From positions 2,232,001 through 2,296,000 of the forward strand of contig NZ_CP009922.3 in assembly GCF_000993785.3 (NCBI RefSeq): 64,000 nt of DNA, in the 5' to 3' direction. Positions 1 to 9,245 of the stretch are shown in pieces. The first letter of the stretch is position 1; every line of letters begins with the position of its first letter. The notes beneath the pieces are model-generated. The model searched no databases and had not been told where the DNA came from. It saw only the letters and a list, made by a program, of their open reading frames with translations. The translations under genes and the position numbers were made by a program. Source of the DNA: Streptomyces xiamenensis. GTDB lineage: Bacteria; Actinomycetota; Actinomycetes; Streptomycetales; Streptomycetaceae.

Positions 1-240
1 TCCCGCGAGGCCGAGGTACACCCACACCCAGGCCCGTGCGCGCTTCCGCTCCAGTGCCGAGGCCGTCCCGTGCGCGCCAAGGGCAGGAATGTCCACCACA
101 ACCCCCGTCATCCGAGTTCAACGCCGCCACCACGGCCAGTCGTTGGCCTCTACAACCAACTCCGTTGCGCCCCATTGAACTTCACAAAGATCACGGCAAC
201 CTCACAATGTCCACAGGAACCCACGACGCGTCTCCGCCGC

Positions 241-246
241 TAGGAT
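241..246 (+). promoter_or_regulatory. -10 box of a leaderless promoter
   Basis: TAGGAT fits the streptomycete HrdB -10 pattern TAnnnT. It lies six bases before the ATG at 253, so the transcript would begin at or next to the start codon. There is no Shine-Dalgarno sequence in front of this ATG, which agrees. I see no convincing -35 hexamer. Bases 1-240 hold no gene I can support. Confidence 0.5.
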
Positions 247-252
247 TCGTGC

Positions 253-1116
253 ATGAGTTTTGGGCAGGGGGCACCCGGGTGGGGTCAGCAGGGAGCTCCG
301 GACTGGGGCGCGCTCGCCGTTGAGGCGGAGCGGAAGCGGCGGCGCAAGCGGATGTTCGTCGTCGGGGGCGGCGTGCTCGCCGCGCTGGCCGTCGGGACCG
401 TCGTCGCGCTCGCCATCGTGCAGCAGGACGGCGGGTCCGACGGGCAGGCGGGCGGGGACAGCGGCGGGCAGACCGCCGACACCAGCACCGACGCCACCGC
501 CAGCCCCACCGCCGATCCCTCGTTCGAGGAGACGCGTCTTCCCCCGCTGCCCAAGCCGCGCGAGTTCATAGCGGACGCCGACAAGGACCTCGCGCCCTTC
601 ACTGCCGACGAGTTCTACGCGGGCGAGACCATGACCGTCGAGGGCCGCGAGTACACCAAGACCGGCACCGACGCCACCGAGGACTGCACCGAGGGCGTCA
701 GCGCCGAGCTGGGTGCCGTGCTCACCGAACACGGCTGCGTCGCCCTGCTGCGCGCCACCTTCACCGGCTCGGGGGCCGCCGTGACGGTCGGCGTCGCCCA
801 GTTCCCCTCCGAGGACGACGCCGTGGCGGCGAACGCCGCCTACACCCGCAATCTGCTGCCGCTCACCGCGGGCGACAGCCCCGAGTTCTGCCAGCGCGGC
901 GGCTGCCGTACCACCACCAACCAGGTGGGCCGCTACGCCTACTTCACCATCGCGGGCAACAGCGACGGCACCCCCGACAGCGGCGACGGCACCGTGGCCC
1001 AGCAGGCGGCCCGGGACGGCAACGACCACGCCTTCTCCCGCATCATCCTGCGCGGCGAGACCCAGGCATCCGCCTCGGCCTCCGCCCTCGTCGAGGAGCG
1101 CCGCAACAACAGCTAG
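253..1116 (+). CDS. Conserved actinobacterial membrane-anchored protein of unknown function
   Basis: 287 aa. A Gly/Trp/Gln-rich start and a basic cluster (RKRRRKR) lead into one membrane segment at about residues 34-56. A Gly/Thr/Ser-rich linker to about residue 90 and a roughly 190-residue domain follow, presumably outside the cell. The domain has several cysteines, including a CQRGGC stretch, that could form disulfides. No signal-peptide cleavage site is evident, so it is probably an N-terminally anchored (type II) protein. It converges on truA with a gap of only nine bases. Similar proteins sit beside truA in other Streptomyces, as I recall, but I know no function for them. The start is supported by the -10 box six bases upstream. 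Confidence 0.75.
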   Translation: MSFGQGAPGWGQQGAPDWGALAVEAERKRRRKRMFVVGGGVLAALAVGTVVALAIVQQDGGSDGQAGGDSGGQTADTSTDATASPTADPSFEETRLPPLPKPREFIADADKDLAPFTADEFYAGETMTVEGREYTKTGTDATEDCTEGVSAELGAVLTEHGCVALLRATFTGSGAAVTVGVAQFPSEDDAVAANAAYTRNLLPLTAGDSPEFCQRGGCRTTTNQVGRYAYFTIAGNSDGTPDSGDGTVAQQAARDGNDHAFSRIILRGETQASASASALVEERRNNS

Positions 1117-1125
1117 CCGCCGCGT

Positions 1126-1965
1126 CTAGCAGCAGCCCGCCGACGCCGGGAGGGTGCGGACGTTGCGCGCCTCCCGGCTGCGGGCCGCCAGCAGCTCGTC
1201 CGCCGGGTAGCCGACCTCCTCCAGGGTCAGCCCGTGCGGGCGCACCACGTGCACCGCCGAGTCGCGCACCCCGGCCGCCAGCACCTTCCCCGGCCAGTCG
1301 GGGTCCCGGTGCCCGTCCCCCACGAACAGCAGCGCCCCCACCAGCGAGCGCACCATGTTGTGGCAGAACGCGTCCGCCTCCACGGTGCCCTCCAGCACCC
1401 CGTCCGCGCCCCGCTCCCAGCTGAGCCGGCGCAGCGTACGGATCGTCGTCGCGCCCTCGCGCCGCTTGCAGTACGCCGCGAAGTCGTGTTCGCCCAGCAG
1501 CCGCTGGGAGGCCGCGTTCATCGCCGCCACGTCCAGCGGCCAGTTGTGCCACAGCACATGGCCGCGCCGCAGCGGGTCCACCCCGCCCGGATGGTCGCTC
1601 ACCCGGTAGACGTACCGGCGCCAGATCGCCGAGAAGCGCGCGTCGAAATCCGCCGGGGCGCGGGAGACCCGGCGCACCCGTACGTCCTGCGGCAGCCGGC
1701 CGGTCAGGCGGCGGTGCAGGTTCTCCCGCTGCTCCTCCCACACCTCCGCCGGCAGGTCCACGTGGGCCACCTGGCCGCGCGCGTGCACCCCGGCGTCGGT
1801 TCGGCCGGCCACCGTCAGCTCGTACCCCCGCGCCGAGCGGGTGACGACCCGCAGCGCCTCCTCCAGCTCCTCCTGCACGGTGCGCCGCCCCCGCTGGCGC
1901 GCCCAGCCGGAGAACGCCGCGCCGTCGTAGGACACGTCAAGACGTACCCGAACCGTCTCGGACAC
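1126..1965 (-). CDS. truA: tRNA pseudouridine(38-40) synthase TruA
   Basis: 279 aa. Converts uridines 38-40 in the anticodon arm of many tRNAs to pseudouridine, in the cytosol. The catalytic aspartate is in the [16 protein letters not shown] motif, and the N-terminal [16 protein letters not shown] and later [11 protein letters not shown] segments are typical of the family. The reading frame stays open upstream to 2043, but that extension runs through the terminator hairpin at 2000-2039. A GTG at 1965 preceded by GAGAGGAAG is the better start and leaves the normal protein length. It is the last gene after the alpha operon, downstream of rplQ, and is probably expressed by readthrough or from a weak promoter of its own. 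Confidence 0.95.
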   Translation of the reverse strand: MSETVRVRLDVSYDGAAFSGWARQRGRRTVQEELEEALRVVTRSARGYELTVAGRTDAGVHARGQVAHVDLPAEVWEEQRENLHRRLTGRLPQDVRVRRVSRAPADFDARFSAIWRRYVYRVSDHPGGVDPLRRGHVLWHNWPLDVAAMNAASQRLLGEHDFAAYCKRREGATTIRTLRRLSWERGADGVLEGTVEADAFCHNMVRSLVGALLFVGDGHRDPDWPGKVLAAGVRDSAVHVVRPHGLTLEEVGYPADELLAARSREARNVRTLPASAGCC

Positions 1966-1999
1966 CCGCTTCTTCCTCTCCTCCGCACGCCCCACATGG

Positions 2000-2039
2000 C
2001 GCTGGGCCTGTCTCCCCCGAAAGGGTGACAGGCCCAGCG
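2000..2039 (-). terminator. Hairpin after rplQ, end of the alpha operon
   Basis: Perfect 13-bp stem (arms 2000-2012 and 2027-2039) around a 14-base loop in which CCC/GGG can pair further. There is no U-tract, as is usual for streptomycete terminators. It separates rplQ from truA. Confidence 0.75.
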
Positions 2040-2062
2040 GCACAGACCAACCAGGACCGGAA

Positions 2063-2563
2063 TCAGGCCTCGGTCTCGTCCTTCTTCTCCTCGGCCTTGG
2101 CCTCGGCCGGAGCCTCGGTCGCCTCGGCGGCCTTCGGCGCCTCGGTCTCCTTCACCGAACGCTTGGTGGCGGCCTCGGCCTCGCCGACCGCCTCCTGCTG
2201 CACGGTGAGGGCCTCCACCAGCTCGATCACGGCCATGGGGGCGTTGTCCCCGCGGCGGTTGCCGATCTTGGTGATCCGGGTGTAGCCGCCCGGACGGTTC
2301 GCGAACTGCGGACCGATCTCGGTGAAGAGGGTGTGCACGACGCTCTTGTCGGTGACGGTGCGCATCACCTGACGACGGTTGTGCAGGTCGCCCTTCTTCG
2401 CCTTGGTGATCAGCCGCTCGGCGACCGGACGGAGCCGGCGGGCCTTGGCGACCGTGGTGGTGATCCGGCCGTGCTCGAACAGCGCGGTGGCGAGGTTCGC
2501 CAGCATGAGCCGCTCGTGGGCGGGGCCGCCACCGAGCCGGGTGCCCTTCGTGGGCTTCGGCAT
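2063..2563 (-). CDS. rplQ: 50S ribosomal protein L17
   Basis: 166 aa. L17 sits near the exit of the peptide tunnel in the large subunit. The first 120 or so residues are the conserved domain, with [20 protein letters not shown] at the N-terminus and RPGGYTRI in the middle. A Glu/Ala/Lys-rich tail of about 45 residues follows. Such acidic tails occur in actinobacterial L17 and make it longer than the E. coli protein (127 aa). It is the last gene of the alpha operon, about 110 bases after rpoA, and is followed by a strong hairpin. Confidence 0.97.
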   Translation of the reverse strand: MPKPTKGTRLGGGPAHERLMLANLATALFEHGRITTTVAKARRLRPVAERLITKAKKGDLHNRRQVMRTVTDKSVVHTLFTEIGPQFANRPGGYTRITKIGNRRGDNAPMAVIELVEALTVQQEAVGEAEAATKRSVKETEAPKAAEATEAPAEAKAEEKKDETEA

Positions 2564-2672
2564 GGTCTGTCTCCTTCATCTGTCTGCACCGGCCGTGTCA
2601 GGTACCGGTGTCAGGGCGCCACTGGTCAGCAGTGGCCACTGTCAGCCGCGGGGGCCGCTCAGTACCGCTTCG

Positions 2673-3695
2673 TCAGTACTGCTCGGTCTCCGCGAAGCCC
2701 GTGTCCCCGTCGTCCTCGGCCCCGAAGGCGTCGGCGGCGGTGGTCGGGTCGAATCCGGGCGGGCTGTCCTTGAGGGCCAGGCCCATGCCGGCCAGCTTCG
2801 CCTTGACCTCGTCGATCGACTTGGCACCGAAGTTCCGGATGTCCAGCAGATCGGCCTCGGAGCGGGCCACCAGCTCGCCCACCGAGTGGATGCCCTCACG
2901 CTTGAGGCAGTTGTAGGAGCGGACGGTCAGCTCCAGCTCCTCGATCGGCAGCGCCAGGTCGGCGGCGAGCGCCGCGTCGGTCGGCGAGGGGCCCATGTCG
3001 ATGCCCTCGGCGTCGACGTTCAGCTCACGCGCCAGGCCGAACAGCTCGACCAGGGTCTTGCCGGCGGACGCCATGGCGTCGCGCGGACGCATGGCCTCCT
3101 TGGTCTCGACGTCGACGACCAGCTTGTCGAAGTCGGTGCGCTGCTCCACACGGGTGGCCTCGACCTTGTAGGTCACCTTCAGCACCGGGCTGTAGATCGA
3201 GTCGACCGGGATCCGGCCGATCTCCTGGCCCGCCGCCTTGTTCTGGACGGCGGAGACGTAGCCGCGACCGCGCTCGACGGTCAGCTCCATCTCCAGCTTG
3301 CCCTTGTTGTTCAGGGTGGCCAGCACCAGGTCGGGGTTGTGGACCTCGACCCCGGCCGGCGGGGCGATGTCGGCCGCGGTCACCAGGCCGGGACCCTGCT
3401 TGCGCAGGTACATCACCACGGGCTCGTCGTGCTCCGAGGAGACGACCAGCTGCTTGATGTTGAGGATGAGGTCGGTCACATCCTCCTTGACGCCCGGCAC
3501 GGTGGAGAACTCGTGCAGCACGCCGTCGATACGGATGCTGGTGACGGCCGCGCCCGGGATGGAGGACAGCAGCGTACGCCGCAGGGAGTTACCGAGCGTG
3601 TACCCGAAGCCGGGCTCCAGCGGCTCGATCACGAACCGGGAGCGGAACTCGTCGACGACCTCTTCGGTCAAAGAGGGACGCTGAGCGATCAGCAT
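2673..3695 (-). CDS. rpoA: RNA polymerase alpha subunit
   Basis: 340 aa. Alpha dimerises to start core polymerase assembly (residues about 1-230, with the [15 protein letters not shown] dimer motif). Through its C-terminal domain (about 245-315) it contacts UP-element DNA and activators. The acidic tail ending in ETEQY is standard for Streptomyces. The ATG at 3695 gives the usual [12 protein letters not shown] start and has GGAG about ten bases upstream. An in-frame start further upstream would add eight residues that the family lacks. It lies in the alpha operon between rpsD and rplQ. Confidence 0.98.
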   Translation of the reverse strand: MLIAQRPSLTEEVVDEFRSRFVIEPLEPGFGYTLGNSLRRTLLSSIPGAAVTSIRIDGVLHEFSTVPGVKEDVTDLILNIKQLVVSSEHDEPVVMYLRKQGPGLVTAADIAPPAGVEVHNPDLVLATLNNKGKLEMELTVERGRGYVSAVQNKAAGQEIGRIPVDSIYSPVLKVTYKVEATRVEQRTDFDKLVVDVETKEAMRPRDAMASAGKTLVELFGLARELNVDAEGIDMGPSPTDAALAADLALPIEELELTVRSYNCLKREGIHSVGELVARSEADLLDIRNFGAKSIDEVKAKLAGMGLALKDSPPGFDPTTAADAFGAEDDGDTGFAETEQY

Positions 3696-3832
3696 GAAAA
3701 GAACTCCAGTCTTCGGCACCCACTATTTGATGCCGAGCCCGACAGCGGTGTCCGACAGCCGGAACACCGCACGATGTGTTTCAAGAGTACGGGCGGAGCC
3801 CCCGGTCTCCCCGGGTGACTCCGCCCACACCA

Positions 3833-4459
3833 CTACTTGGAGTACAGCTCCACGATCAGCTGCTCCTGCACCTGGGTGTCGATCACCTGGCGCTCGGGCA
3901 GCGCGTGCACCAGCACCCGCAGACGCGACGGAATGGACTCCAGCCACGCCGGCACGGTCTTGTCGCCCGCCTCGGCCTTGGCGACCTCGAACGGCGTCAG
4001 GTTACGGGAGGACTCCCGCACCTCGACGATGTCGCTCGGGGACACCCGCGCCGAGGGGATGTCGTTCTTCCGGCCGTTCAGCAGGATGTGGCCGTGCCGC
4101 ACCAGCTGACGGGCGTGGTCCCGGGACTTGGCGAAGCCGGCCCGGTAGACGACGTTGTCCAGTCGCGACTCGAGGATCCGCAGCAGGTTCTCGCCGGTCT
4201 TGCCCTGCTGCCGGTTGGCCTCGGTGTAGTAGCCGCGGAACTGCTTCTCCAGAACACCGTAGATCCGCGCGCACTTCTGCTTCTCACGCATCTGAAGCAG
4301 GTACTCGCTGTCCTTGGTGCGCCCGCGTCCGTGCTCACCCGGGGGGTAAGGACGGATTTCGATCGGGCACTTCGCGCTCTCGCACTTGCTCCCCTTGAGG
4401 AAGAGCTTCTGCTTCTCCCGACGGCATCGCTTGCAGTCGGCCCCGGTGTAACGCGCCAT
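3833..4459 (-). CDS. rpsD: 30S ribosomal protein S4, zinc-binding (C+) form
   Basis: 208 aa. S4 is a primary 16S rRNA binding protein that nucleates the 5' domain, lines the mRNA entry site and affects decoding fidelity. The N-terminus has Cys9, Cys12, Cys26 and Cys31, a classic zinc site. The S4 core (RPYPPGEHGRGR, then the S4 RNA-binding domain around residues 95-160) and the C-terminal EQLIVELYSK are complete. It sits between rpsK and rpoA, the ancestral alpha-operon place. As I recall, S. coelicolor instead has a zinc-free S4 at a distant site beside alaS, so location and type are both unusual for the genus. It could coexist with a zinc-free copy elsewhere in the genome. Confidence 0.97.
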   Translation of the reverse strand: MARYTGADCKRCRREKQKLFLKGSKCESAKCPIEIRPYPPGEHGRGRTKDSEYLLQMREKQKCARIYGVLEKQFRGYYTEANRQQGKTGENLLRILESRLDNVVYRAGFAKSRDHARQLVRHGHILLNGRKNDIPSARVSPSDIVEVRESSRNLTPFEVAKAEAGDKTVPAWLESIPSRLRVLVHALPERQVIDTQVQEQLIVELYSK

Positions 4460-4487
4460 TGTCTATCTGTCTCCTACTTCGGCCTGG

Positions 4488-4892
4488 TCAGACGCGGCGG
4501 CGCTTGGGCGGGCGGCATCCGTTGTGCGGGGTGGGGGTGACGTCCTGGATGGAGCCGACCTCGAGCCCGGTCGCCTGGAGCGAGCGGATCGCGGTCTCAC
4601 GGCCGGAGCCGGGGCCCTTCACGAAGACGTCAACCTTGCGCATGCCGTGCTCCTGCGCCCGCCGGGCCGCGTTCTCGGCGGCCATCTGTGCGGCGAAGGG
4701 GGTGGACTTGCGCGAGCCCTTGAAGCCGACATGGCCGGCGGAGGCCCACGAGATCACGTTCCCGGACGGGTCCGTGATCGAGACGATGGTGTTGTTGAAC
4801 GTGCTCTTGATGTGAGCGTGCCCGTGGGCAACGTTCTTCTTTTCCTTGCGGCGCACCTTCTTGGCGCCAGCCGTACGGCCCTTCGGAGGCAT
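4488..4892 (-). CDS. rpsK: 30S ribosomal protein S11
   Basis: 134 aa. S11 binds the 16S platform near the mRNA exit. It carries the conserved [19 protein letters not shown] segment and the basic C-terminus [12 protein letters not shown] chose the ATG at 4892 (MPPKG), which has AGGAG nine bases upstream. A GTG two codons earlier is only three bases from that AGGAG. It is third in the infA-rpmJ-rpsM-rpsK-rpsD-rpoA-rplQ run, 29 bases before rpsD. Confidence 0.97.
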   Translation of the reverse strand: MPPKGRTAGAKKVRRKEKKNVAHGHAHIKSTFNNTIVSITDPSGNVISWASAGHVGFKGSRKSTPFAAQMAAENAARRAQEHGMRKVDVFVKGPGSGRETAIRSLQATGLEVGSIQDVTPTPHNGCRPPKRRRV

Positions 4893-4959
4893 ATACACGT
4901 ACTCCTGTGGAGGTGGTCGGTCCTACAACACGGACCGCTGGAACAGCGTCCGGTGCGGA

Positions 4960-5340
4960 CTACTTCTTGCCCGGCTTCTTCTTGCCGGCGATCGCGCGAC
5001 GCGGGCCCTTGCGGGTACGCGCGTTGGTCTTGGTGCGCTGACCGTGGACCGGCAGGCCGCGGCGGTGACGCAGACCCTCGTAGCAGCCGATCTCGACCTT
5101 GCGGCGGATGTCGGCCTGGATCTCGCGACGGAGGTCACCCTCGGTCTTGAGGTTGGCGTCCACGTACTCGCGGAGCTTGACGAGGTCTTCCTCGGCAAGG
5201 TCGCGCACGCGGGTGTCGGGGTTCACCCCGGTGCTGGCAAGGGTCTCCTGAGCACGGGTGCGCCCGATGCCGAAGACGTAGGTGAGGGCAACCTCGACGC
5301 GCTTTTCACGCGGGAGGTCGACGCCTGCGAGGCGTGCCAT
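4960..5340 (-). CDS. rpsM: 30S ribosomal protein S13
   Basis: 126 aa. S13 is in the 30S head and bridges to the large subunit and the P-site tRNA. It begins [20 protein letters not shown] and has the [21 protein letters not shown] signature and a Lys-rich tail reaching toward the P site. It lies between rpmJ and rpsK in the infA/alpha operon. Length and sequence are standard. Confidence 0.98.
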   Translation of the reverse strand: MARLAGVDLPREKRVEVALTYVFGIGRTRAQETLASTGVNPDTRVRDLAEEDLVKLREYVDANLKTEGDLRREIQADIRRKVEIGCYEGLRHRRGLPVHGQRTKTNARTRKGPRRAIAGKKKPGKK

Positions 5341-5551
5341 GAATGTGGCTCCTGATGGGCTCTTCGGAGGTCTTCCGCAGCACCGTTCCCGTAAGACTCA
5401 CGAAGTTTTACGAGCCGGGTCCCCGGCCTCCGACCGGGGGTGTCGTCCCCGCGCTGAATGGCGAGGGGTCGGGTGTCTGCGTATCTACATATATGCGTGT
5501 CGCGGCGTCGCGCGAAGAACTGCTACGAGTACGAGGCGGTGGCGGTCTGCG

Positions 5552-5665
5552 TCAGCCCTGGCGCTGCTTGTGGCGCAGGTTCTCGCAAATGACCATGACC
5601 CGCCCGTGACGGCGGATCACCTTGCACTTGTCGCAGATCTTCTTGACGCTCGGCTTGACCTTCAT
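5552..5665 (-). CDS. rpmJ: 50S ribosomal protein L36, zinc-binding form
   Basis: 37 aa, starting [19 protein letters not shown]. Zinc ligands are Cys11, Cys14, Cys27 and His32, so this is the zinc-ribbon version rather than the zinc-free paralog that Zur-regulated loci carry. L36 stabilises 23S rRNA near the peptidyl-transferase region. It starts 39 bases after the infA stop and is followed by a gap of about 210 bases before rpsM. That gap could hold an internal promoter or leader, but I see no convincing motif there. Confidence 0.97.
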   Translation of the reverse strand: MKVKPSVKKICDKCKVIRRHGRVMVICENLRHKQRQG

Positions 5666-5704
5666 GAGAGTGAGGTTCTCCGAGTCGGTACGAACGATCT
5701 GGAT

Positions 5705-5926
5705 TTACTTGTAGCGGTAGACGATCCGCCCGCGGGTCAGGTCGTAGGGAGAAAGCTCCACCACGACCCGGTCGTCGGGAAGAATACGGATGTAGTGCAT
5801 CCGCATCTTGCCGCTGATGTGCGCGAGGACCTGATGCCCGTTCTGGAGCTCTACCTTGAACATCGCGTTCGGCAGGGACTCGACAACAGTGCCCTCGATC
5901 TCGATGGCCCCTTGTTTTTTGGCCAT
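5705..5926 (-). CDS. infA: Translation initiation factor IF-1
   Basis: 73 aa, a single S1/OB-fold domain that occupies the 30S A site during initiation. It starts [20 protein letters not shown] and ends RGRIVYRYK, the family length. The frame remains open 20 codons upstream, but that stretch is not conserved. The start is an AT-rich patch (Lys codons AAA AAA), unusual in this genome and probably helpful for unstructured initiation. It heads the infA-rpmJ-rpsM-rpsK-rpsD-rpoA-rplQ operon. The 148 bases upstream, toward map, probably hold its promoter: a TAGAGT -10 candidate is there with no good -35. Confidence 0.98.
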   Translation of the reverse strand: MAKKQGAIEIEGTVVESLPNAMFKVELQNGHQVLAHISGKMRMHYIRILPDDRVVVELSPYDLTRGRIVYRYK

Positions 5927-6074
5927 ACTTGAGCGCTTCACCTTCCGGGATCGGCTACCTGGACAGCCCTGAACGCATGGGTGCACCAGGACCGACCTAT
6001 CACTCTACGGCACCCCACCCGAAAAGACGAATCCATGATCTTTTCCCCGGATCGGAGATCATTACGCCGCCGGA

Positions 6075-6911
6075 TCACGCCAATGGGTCAGGAGCGGCCT
6101 GAACGCCCAGCTCGGCCAGTCGCGCCCGGCCACCGTCCGGCGCCGTCAGCACCAGCGGCCCCTCCTCGGTGAGCGCCACCGAGTGCTCCCAGTGCGCCGC
6201 CCAGCTGCCGTCGTTCGTCTTGACGGTCCACTCGTCGTCCAGCACATGCGTCTTCGCGGTCCCCAGGGAGATCATCGGCTCGATCGCCAGGCACATCCCG
6301 GGCACCAGCTTCGGCCCGCGCCCGCGCCGTCGCTCCACGTAGTTGAGCACATGCGGGTCCATGTGCATCTCGGAGCCGATGCCGTGCCCGCCGTACTCCT
6401 CGACGATCCCGTACTTGCCCGAGGAGGGACGCGGCTGCCGCCGGATGTACCCCTCGATCGCCTTGGAGATGTCGACCAGCCTGCCGCCCTTGCGCACCGC
6501 CGCGATGCCCGCCCACAGGGACGCCTCGGTCACCCGGTCCAGCTCCCGCACCTCGGCGGAGTGGCCCTCGCCCACGAACACGGTCAGCGCCGCGTCCCCG
6601 TGCCAGCCGTCGACCACCGCGCCGGCGTCGATGGAGATGATGTCGCCGGACGCCAGCACCGTCCCGGGCCCCGGGATCCCGTGCACCACGACATCGTTCA
6701 CCGAGGTGCAGATGTTGCCGGTGAAGCCCCCGTACCCCAGGAAGTTCGGCTTGGCGCCGTGCTCGCGCAGCGTGGCCGCCGCGATCTCGTCCAACTCGGC
6801 CGTGGAGGCCCCGGGCACCGCCGCCGCCGCGCACCTGCGGTGGATCTCCGCCACCACCAGCCCGGCCGCGCGCATCTTGGCGATCTGCTCGGGGGTCTTG
6901 ATCTCCACCAT
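6075..6911 (-). CDS. map: Methionine aminopeptidase, type I
   Basis: 278 aa. Removes the initiator methionine from nascent proteins in a metal-dependent reaction. Seen are the pita-bread fold signatures: CTSVNDVVVHGIPG, the metal aspartates in ISIDAGAVVDGWHGDAA, the HGIGSEMHMDP histidine and the late glutamates in AIEPMIS and EHSVALTEEG. The ATG at 6911 (MVEIKTPEQ) has GAGGG eight bases upstream and matches the family start. Longer in-frame starts have no ribosome binding site. It is third in secY-adk-map, the common actinobacterial order linking secretion, nucleotide balance and N-terminal processing. Confidence 0.97.
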   Translation of the reverse strand: MVEIKTPEQIAKMRAAGLVVAEIHRRCAAAAVPGASTAELDEIAAATLREHGAKPNFLGYGGFTGNICTSVNDVVVHGIPGPGTVLASGDIISIDAGAVVDGWHGDAALTVFVGEGHSAEVRELDRVTEASLWAGIAAVRKGGRLVDISKAIEGYIRRQPRPSSGKYGIVEEYGGHGIGSEMHMDPHVLNYVERRRGRGPKLVPGMCLAIEPMISLGTAKTHVLDDEWTVKTNDGSWAAHWEHSVALTEEGPLVLTAPDGGRARLAELGVQAAPDPLA

Positions 6912-7049
6912 CGGGGTTTCCCTCATCTTCGCTTCGGGCGGGTCGGGGCGGCCCACACCGGGCCCCTCCCACAGTACGGCCGCAGCGCCCGCCCCAAGGC
7001 GGTCACTGCGGCCGTCACAACAGCGGGGACACGCCCCGCACGCGCCGCG

Positions 7050-7709
7050 CTACGCGGCGTCCGCTTCCGGCAGCGCGGCCAGCGCGCGCTGCGTGATCTC
7101 CGGCACCGGGCCCAGGGCCGCGATGGTCACCACGAGCCCCTGCTCCCGGTAGTAGCCGATGATCGGCTCGGTCTCCTGGTGGTACAGCTCCAGGCGGTGC
7201 CGGACCGTGTCCTCCTGGTCGTCGTCGCGCTGGTACAGCTCGCCGCCGCACACGTCGCAGACACCGGGGACGGCCGGCGGCGCGTACTCCACGTGGAAGA
7301 CGTGCCCGCTGTTCTTGCGGCACATCCGGCGCCCGGCGATCCGCTTGACCACCTCGTCCTCGGGGACCTCCAGGTCGAGCACCGCGGTGAGCTTGTGCCC
7401 GCCCTCGCCCAGCAGCTCGTCCAGCGCCTGCGCCTGGGCGATGTTGCGGGGGAAGCCGTCCAGCAGAAAACCGTCCCCGGCGTCCGGCTGAGCCAGCCGG
7501 TCCGCCGCCATCGCGATGGTCACCTCGTCCGGGACCAGACCACCCTCGCGCAGGATCTGCTGGACCTCGCGGCCCAGCTCCGTGCCCTGGCTGATGTTGT
7601 CCCTGAACAGGTTTCCGGTCGAGACGTGCGGAATGCCAAGACGTTCGGCGAGGAGCGCGGCCTGCGTGCCCTTGCCCGCGCCCGGCGGTCCGACGAGGAC
7701 GATTCGCAT
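7050..7709 (-). CDS. adk: Adenylate kinase
   Basis: 219 aa. Interconverts ATP plus AMP with two ADP. It begins MRIVLVGPPGAGKGTQAALL (P-loop), has the NMP-binding region and the LLDGFPRN signature, and a long-form LID. The LID carries a tetracysteine cluster (CRKNSGH, CDVCGG), so a structural zinc is likely. Its ATG at 7709 shares one base with the secY stop (TGATG), so translation is coupled to secY. The in-frame extension upstream is the antiparallel overlap with secY and not coding. Confidence 0.97.
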   Translation of the reverse strand: MRIVLVGPPGAGKGTQAALLAERLGIPHVSTGNLFRDNISQGTELGREVQQILREGGLVPDEVTIAMAADRLAQPDAGDGFLLDGFPRNIAQAQALDELLGEGGHKLTAVLDLEVPEDEVVKRIAGRRMCRKNSGHVFHVEYAPPAVPGVCDVCGGELYQRDDDQEDTVRHRLELYHQETEPIIGYYREQGLVVTIAALGPVPEITQRALAALPEADAA

Positions 7710-9034
7710 CAGCGGAGGAACCCTTCGTAATTGCGCTGGTGGAGCTGGCTCTCGATCTGCCGCACCGTTTCCAGGCCGACACCCACGATGATCAGGATGG
7801 ATGTGCCACCGAAGGGGAAGTCCTGCTGGGCGTTGAACATCACCAGTGCCACCGTCGGCACGAGCGCGATCAGACCCAGGTACATCGCCCCGGGCCACGT
7901 GATGCGGTTCAGCACATAGCTCAGGTATTCGACCGTGGGCCGGCCAGCCCGGATACCCGGGATGAAACCACCATACTTCTTCATGTTTTCGGCCACGTCT
8001 TCGGGGTTGAAGGTGATGGCCACGTAGAAGAACGCGAAGAAGACGATCAGCAGGAAGTAGGTGACGATGTAGTACGGGTGGTCACCACCGGTGAAGTACC
8101 GCTGCACCCAGTCCGCCCAGCCCCCGGCGTCCGTACCGGCGAACTGCACCAGCAGCTGCGGGATGTACAGCAGCGAGGACGCGAAGATCACCGGGATGAC
8201 ACCGGCCTGGTTGACCTTGAGCGGGATGTACGTGGAGGTGCCGCCGTACGAGCGGCGGCCGATCATGCGCTTCGCGTACTGCACCGGGATCCGGCGCTGG
8301 GCCAGCTCGACGAAGACGACCAGGCCGACCATGGCCAGACCACAGGCCACCACGACACCGAACTCGATCCAGCCGTCCGCCAGCGTGCCGGAGAGCTTGA
8401 TCTGCCACAGCGCCGACGGGAAGCCGGCCGCGATGGAGACGAACATCAGCATCGACATGCCGTTGCCGATACCGCGGTCGGTGATCAGCTCACCCATCCA
8501 CATGATCAGCGCGGTGGCGGAGGTGAGGGCGATCACCATGATCACCGTGGTGAAGATGGAGTCGGAGGGGATGATGTCACCCGCGACCGAGCAGTTGGGG
8601 AAGAGGGTGCCGGAGCGGGCGGTGGCGACCAGACCGGTCGCCTGGAGCACCGCCAGGGCCATCGTCAGATAACGCGTGTACTGGGTGATCTTGGCCTGCC
8701 CCGACTGCCCCTCCTTCTTCAGGGCCTCGAGGCGGGGGATCACGACGACAAGCAGCTGCAGAATGATGCTCGCGGTGATGTACGGCATGATGCCGAGCGC
8801 AAAGATGGTCAGCTGGAGCAGAGCGCCACCACTGAACATGTTCACCAGACCGAACAGCCCGGAACCGGCCCCGCCGGCCTGGGCCTCGTCCACACACTGC
8901 TGGACGTTCTGGAAACTGACGCCGGGAACCGGAACGTGCTGTCCGAACCGGAACAGCACCACGATGCCGAGCGTGAAGAGCAGCTTCTTGCGCAGGTCAG
9001 GCGTCCGGAACGCCCGGGCGAACGCGGTGAGCAC
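7709..9034 (-). CDS. secY: Protein translocase channel subunit SecY
   Basis: 441 aa, ten predicted membrane segments. SecY forms the protein-conducting channel with SecE (54197-54478) and SecG. The first cytoplasmic segment FARAFRTPDLRKKLLFTLG, the plug region and the C-terminal VGVGLETVRQIESQLHQRNY are clear. I chose the GTG at 9034, seven bases after a perfect AGGAGG. This gives the usual length, whereas the longer frame adds 41 residues with no family match. It is preceded by 211 bases that contain the rplO terminator hairpin, so it probably has its own promoter feeding secY-adk-map. Confidence 0.97.
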   Translation of the reverse strand: MLTAFARAFRTPDLRKKLLFTLGIVVLFRFGQHVPVPGVSFQNVQQCVDEAQAGGAGSGLFGLVNMFSGGALLQLTIFALGIMPYITASIILQLLVVVIPRLEALKKEGQSGQAKITQYTRYLTMALAVLQATGLVATARSGTLFPNCSVAGDIIPSDSIFTTVIMVIALTSATALIMWMGELITDRGIGNGMSMLMFVSIAAGFPSALWQIKLSGTLADGWIEFGVVVACGLAMVGLVVFVELAQRRIPVQYAKRMIGRRSYGGTSTYIPLKVNQAGVIPVIFASSLLYIPQLLVQFAGTDAGGWADWVQRYFTGGDHPYYIVTYFLLIVFFAFFYVAITFNPEDVAENMKKYGGFIPGIRAGRPTVEYLSYVLNRITWPGAMYLGLIALVPTVALVMFNAQQDFPFGGTSILIIVGVGLETVRQIESQLHQRNYEGFLR

Positions 9035-9194
9035 GGTTCCTCCTGCGCCCCCCGCGGCGCGCGCGAGAGGGATGGTCTTGAAGGTCAACGGATAGAAACT
9101 GGGCACAAACTCCGCTGCCCGCCGGGCAGCGGTCGGCCCCGGTTGACGGCAACGCACGCCACCTTACCGGCGGATGCGCCAGGCCGGAACGACT

Positions 9195-9227
9195 GACCGG
9201 GGATGCCTCGTTCAGGCATCCCCGGTC
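9195..9227 (-). terminator. Hairpin after rplO, between the spc operon and secY
   Basis: Perfect 13-bp stem (9195-9207 with 9215-9227) and a seven-base loop, directly after the rplO stop. It should end or attenuate spc transcription and make secY-adk-map a separate unit. Confidence 0.8.
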
Positions 9228-9245
9228 ACTCGCACTTCATGCGGC

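Noticed and set aside
1966..2043. N-terminal extension of TruA
   Set aside because: It runs through the terminator hairpin at 2000-2039; a GTG with a good Shine-Dalgarno lies at 1965.
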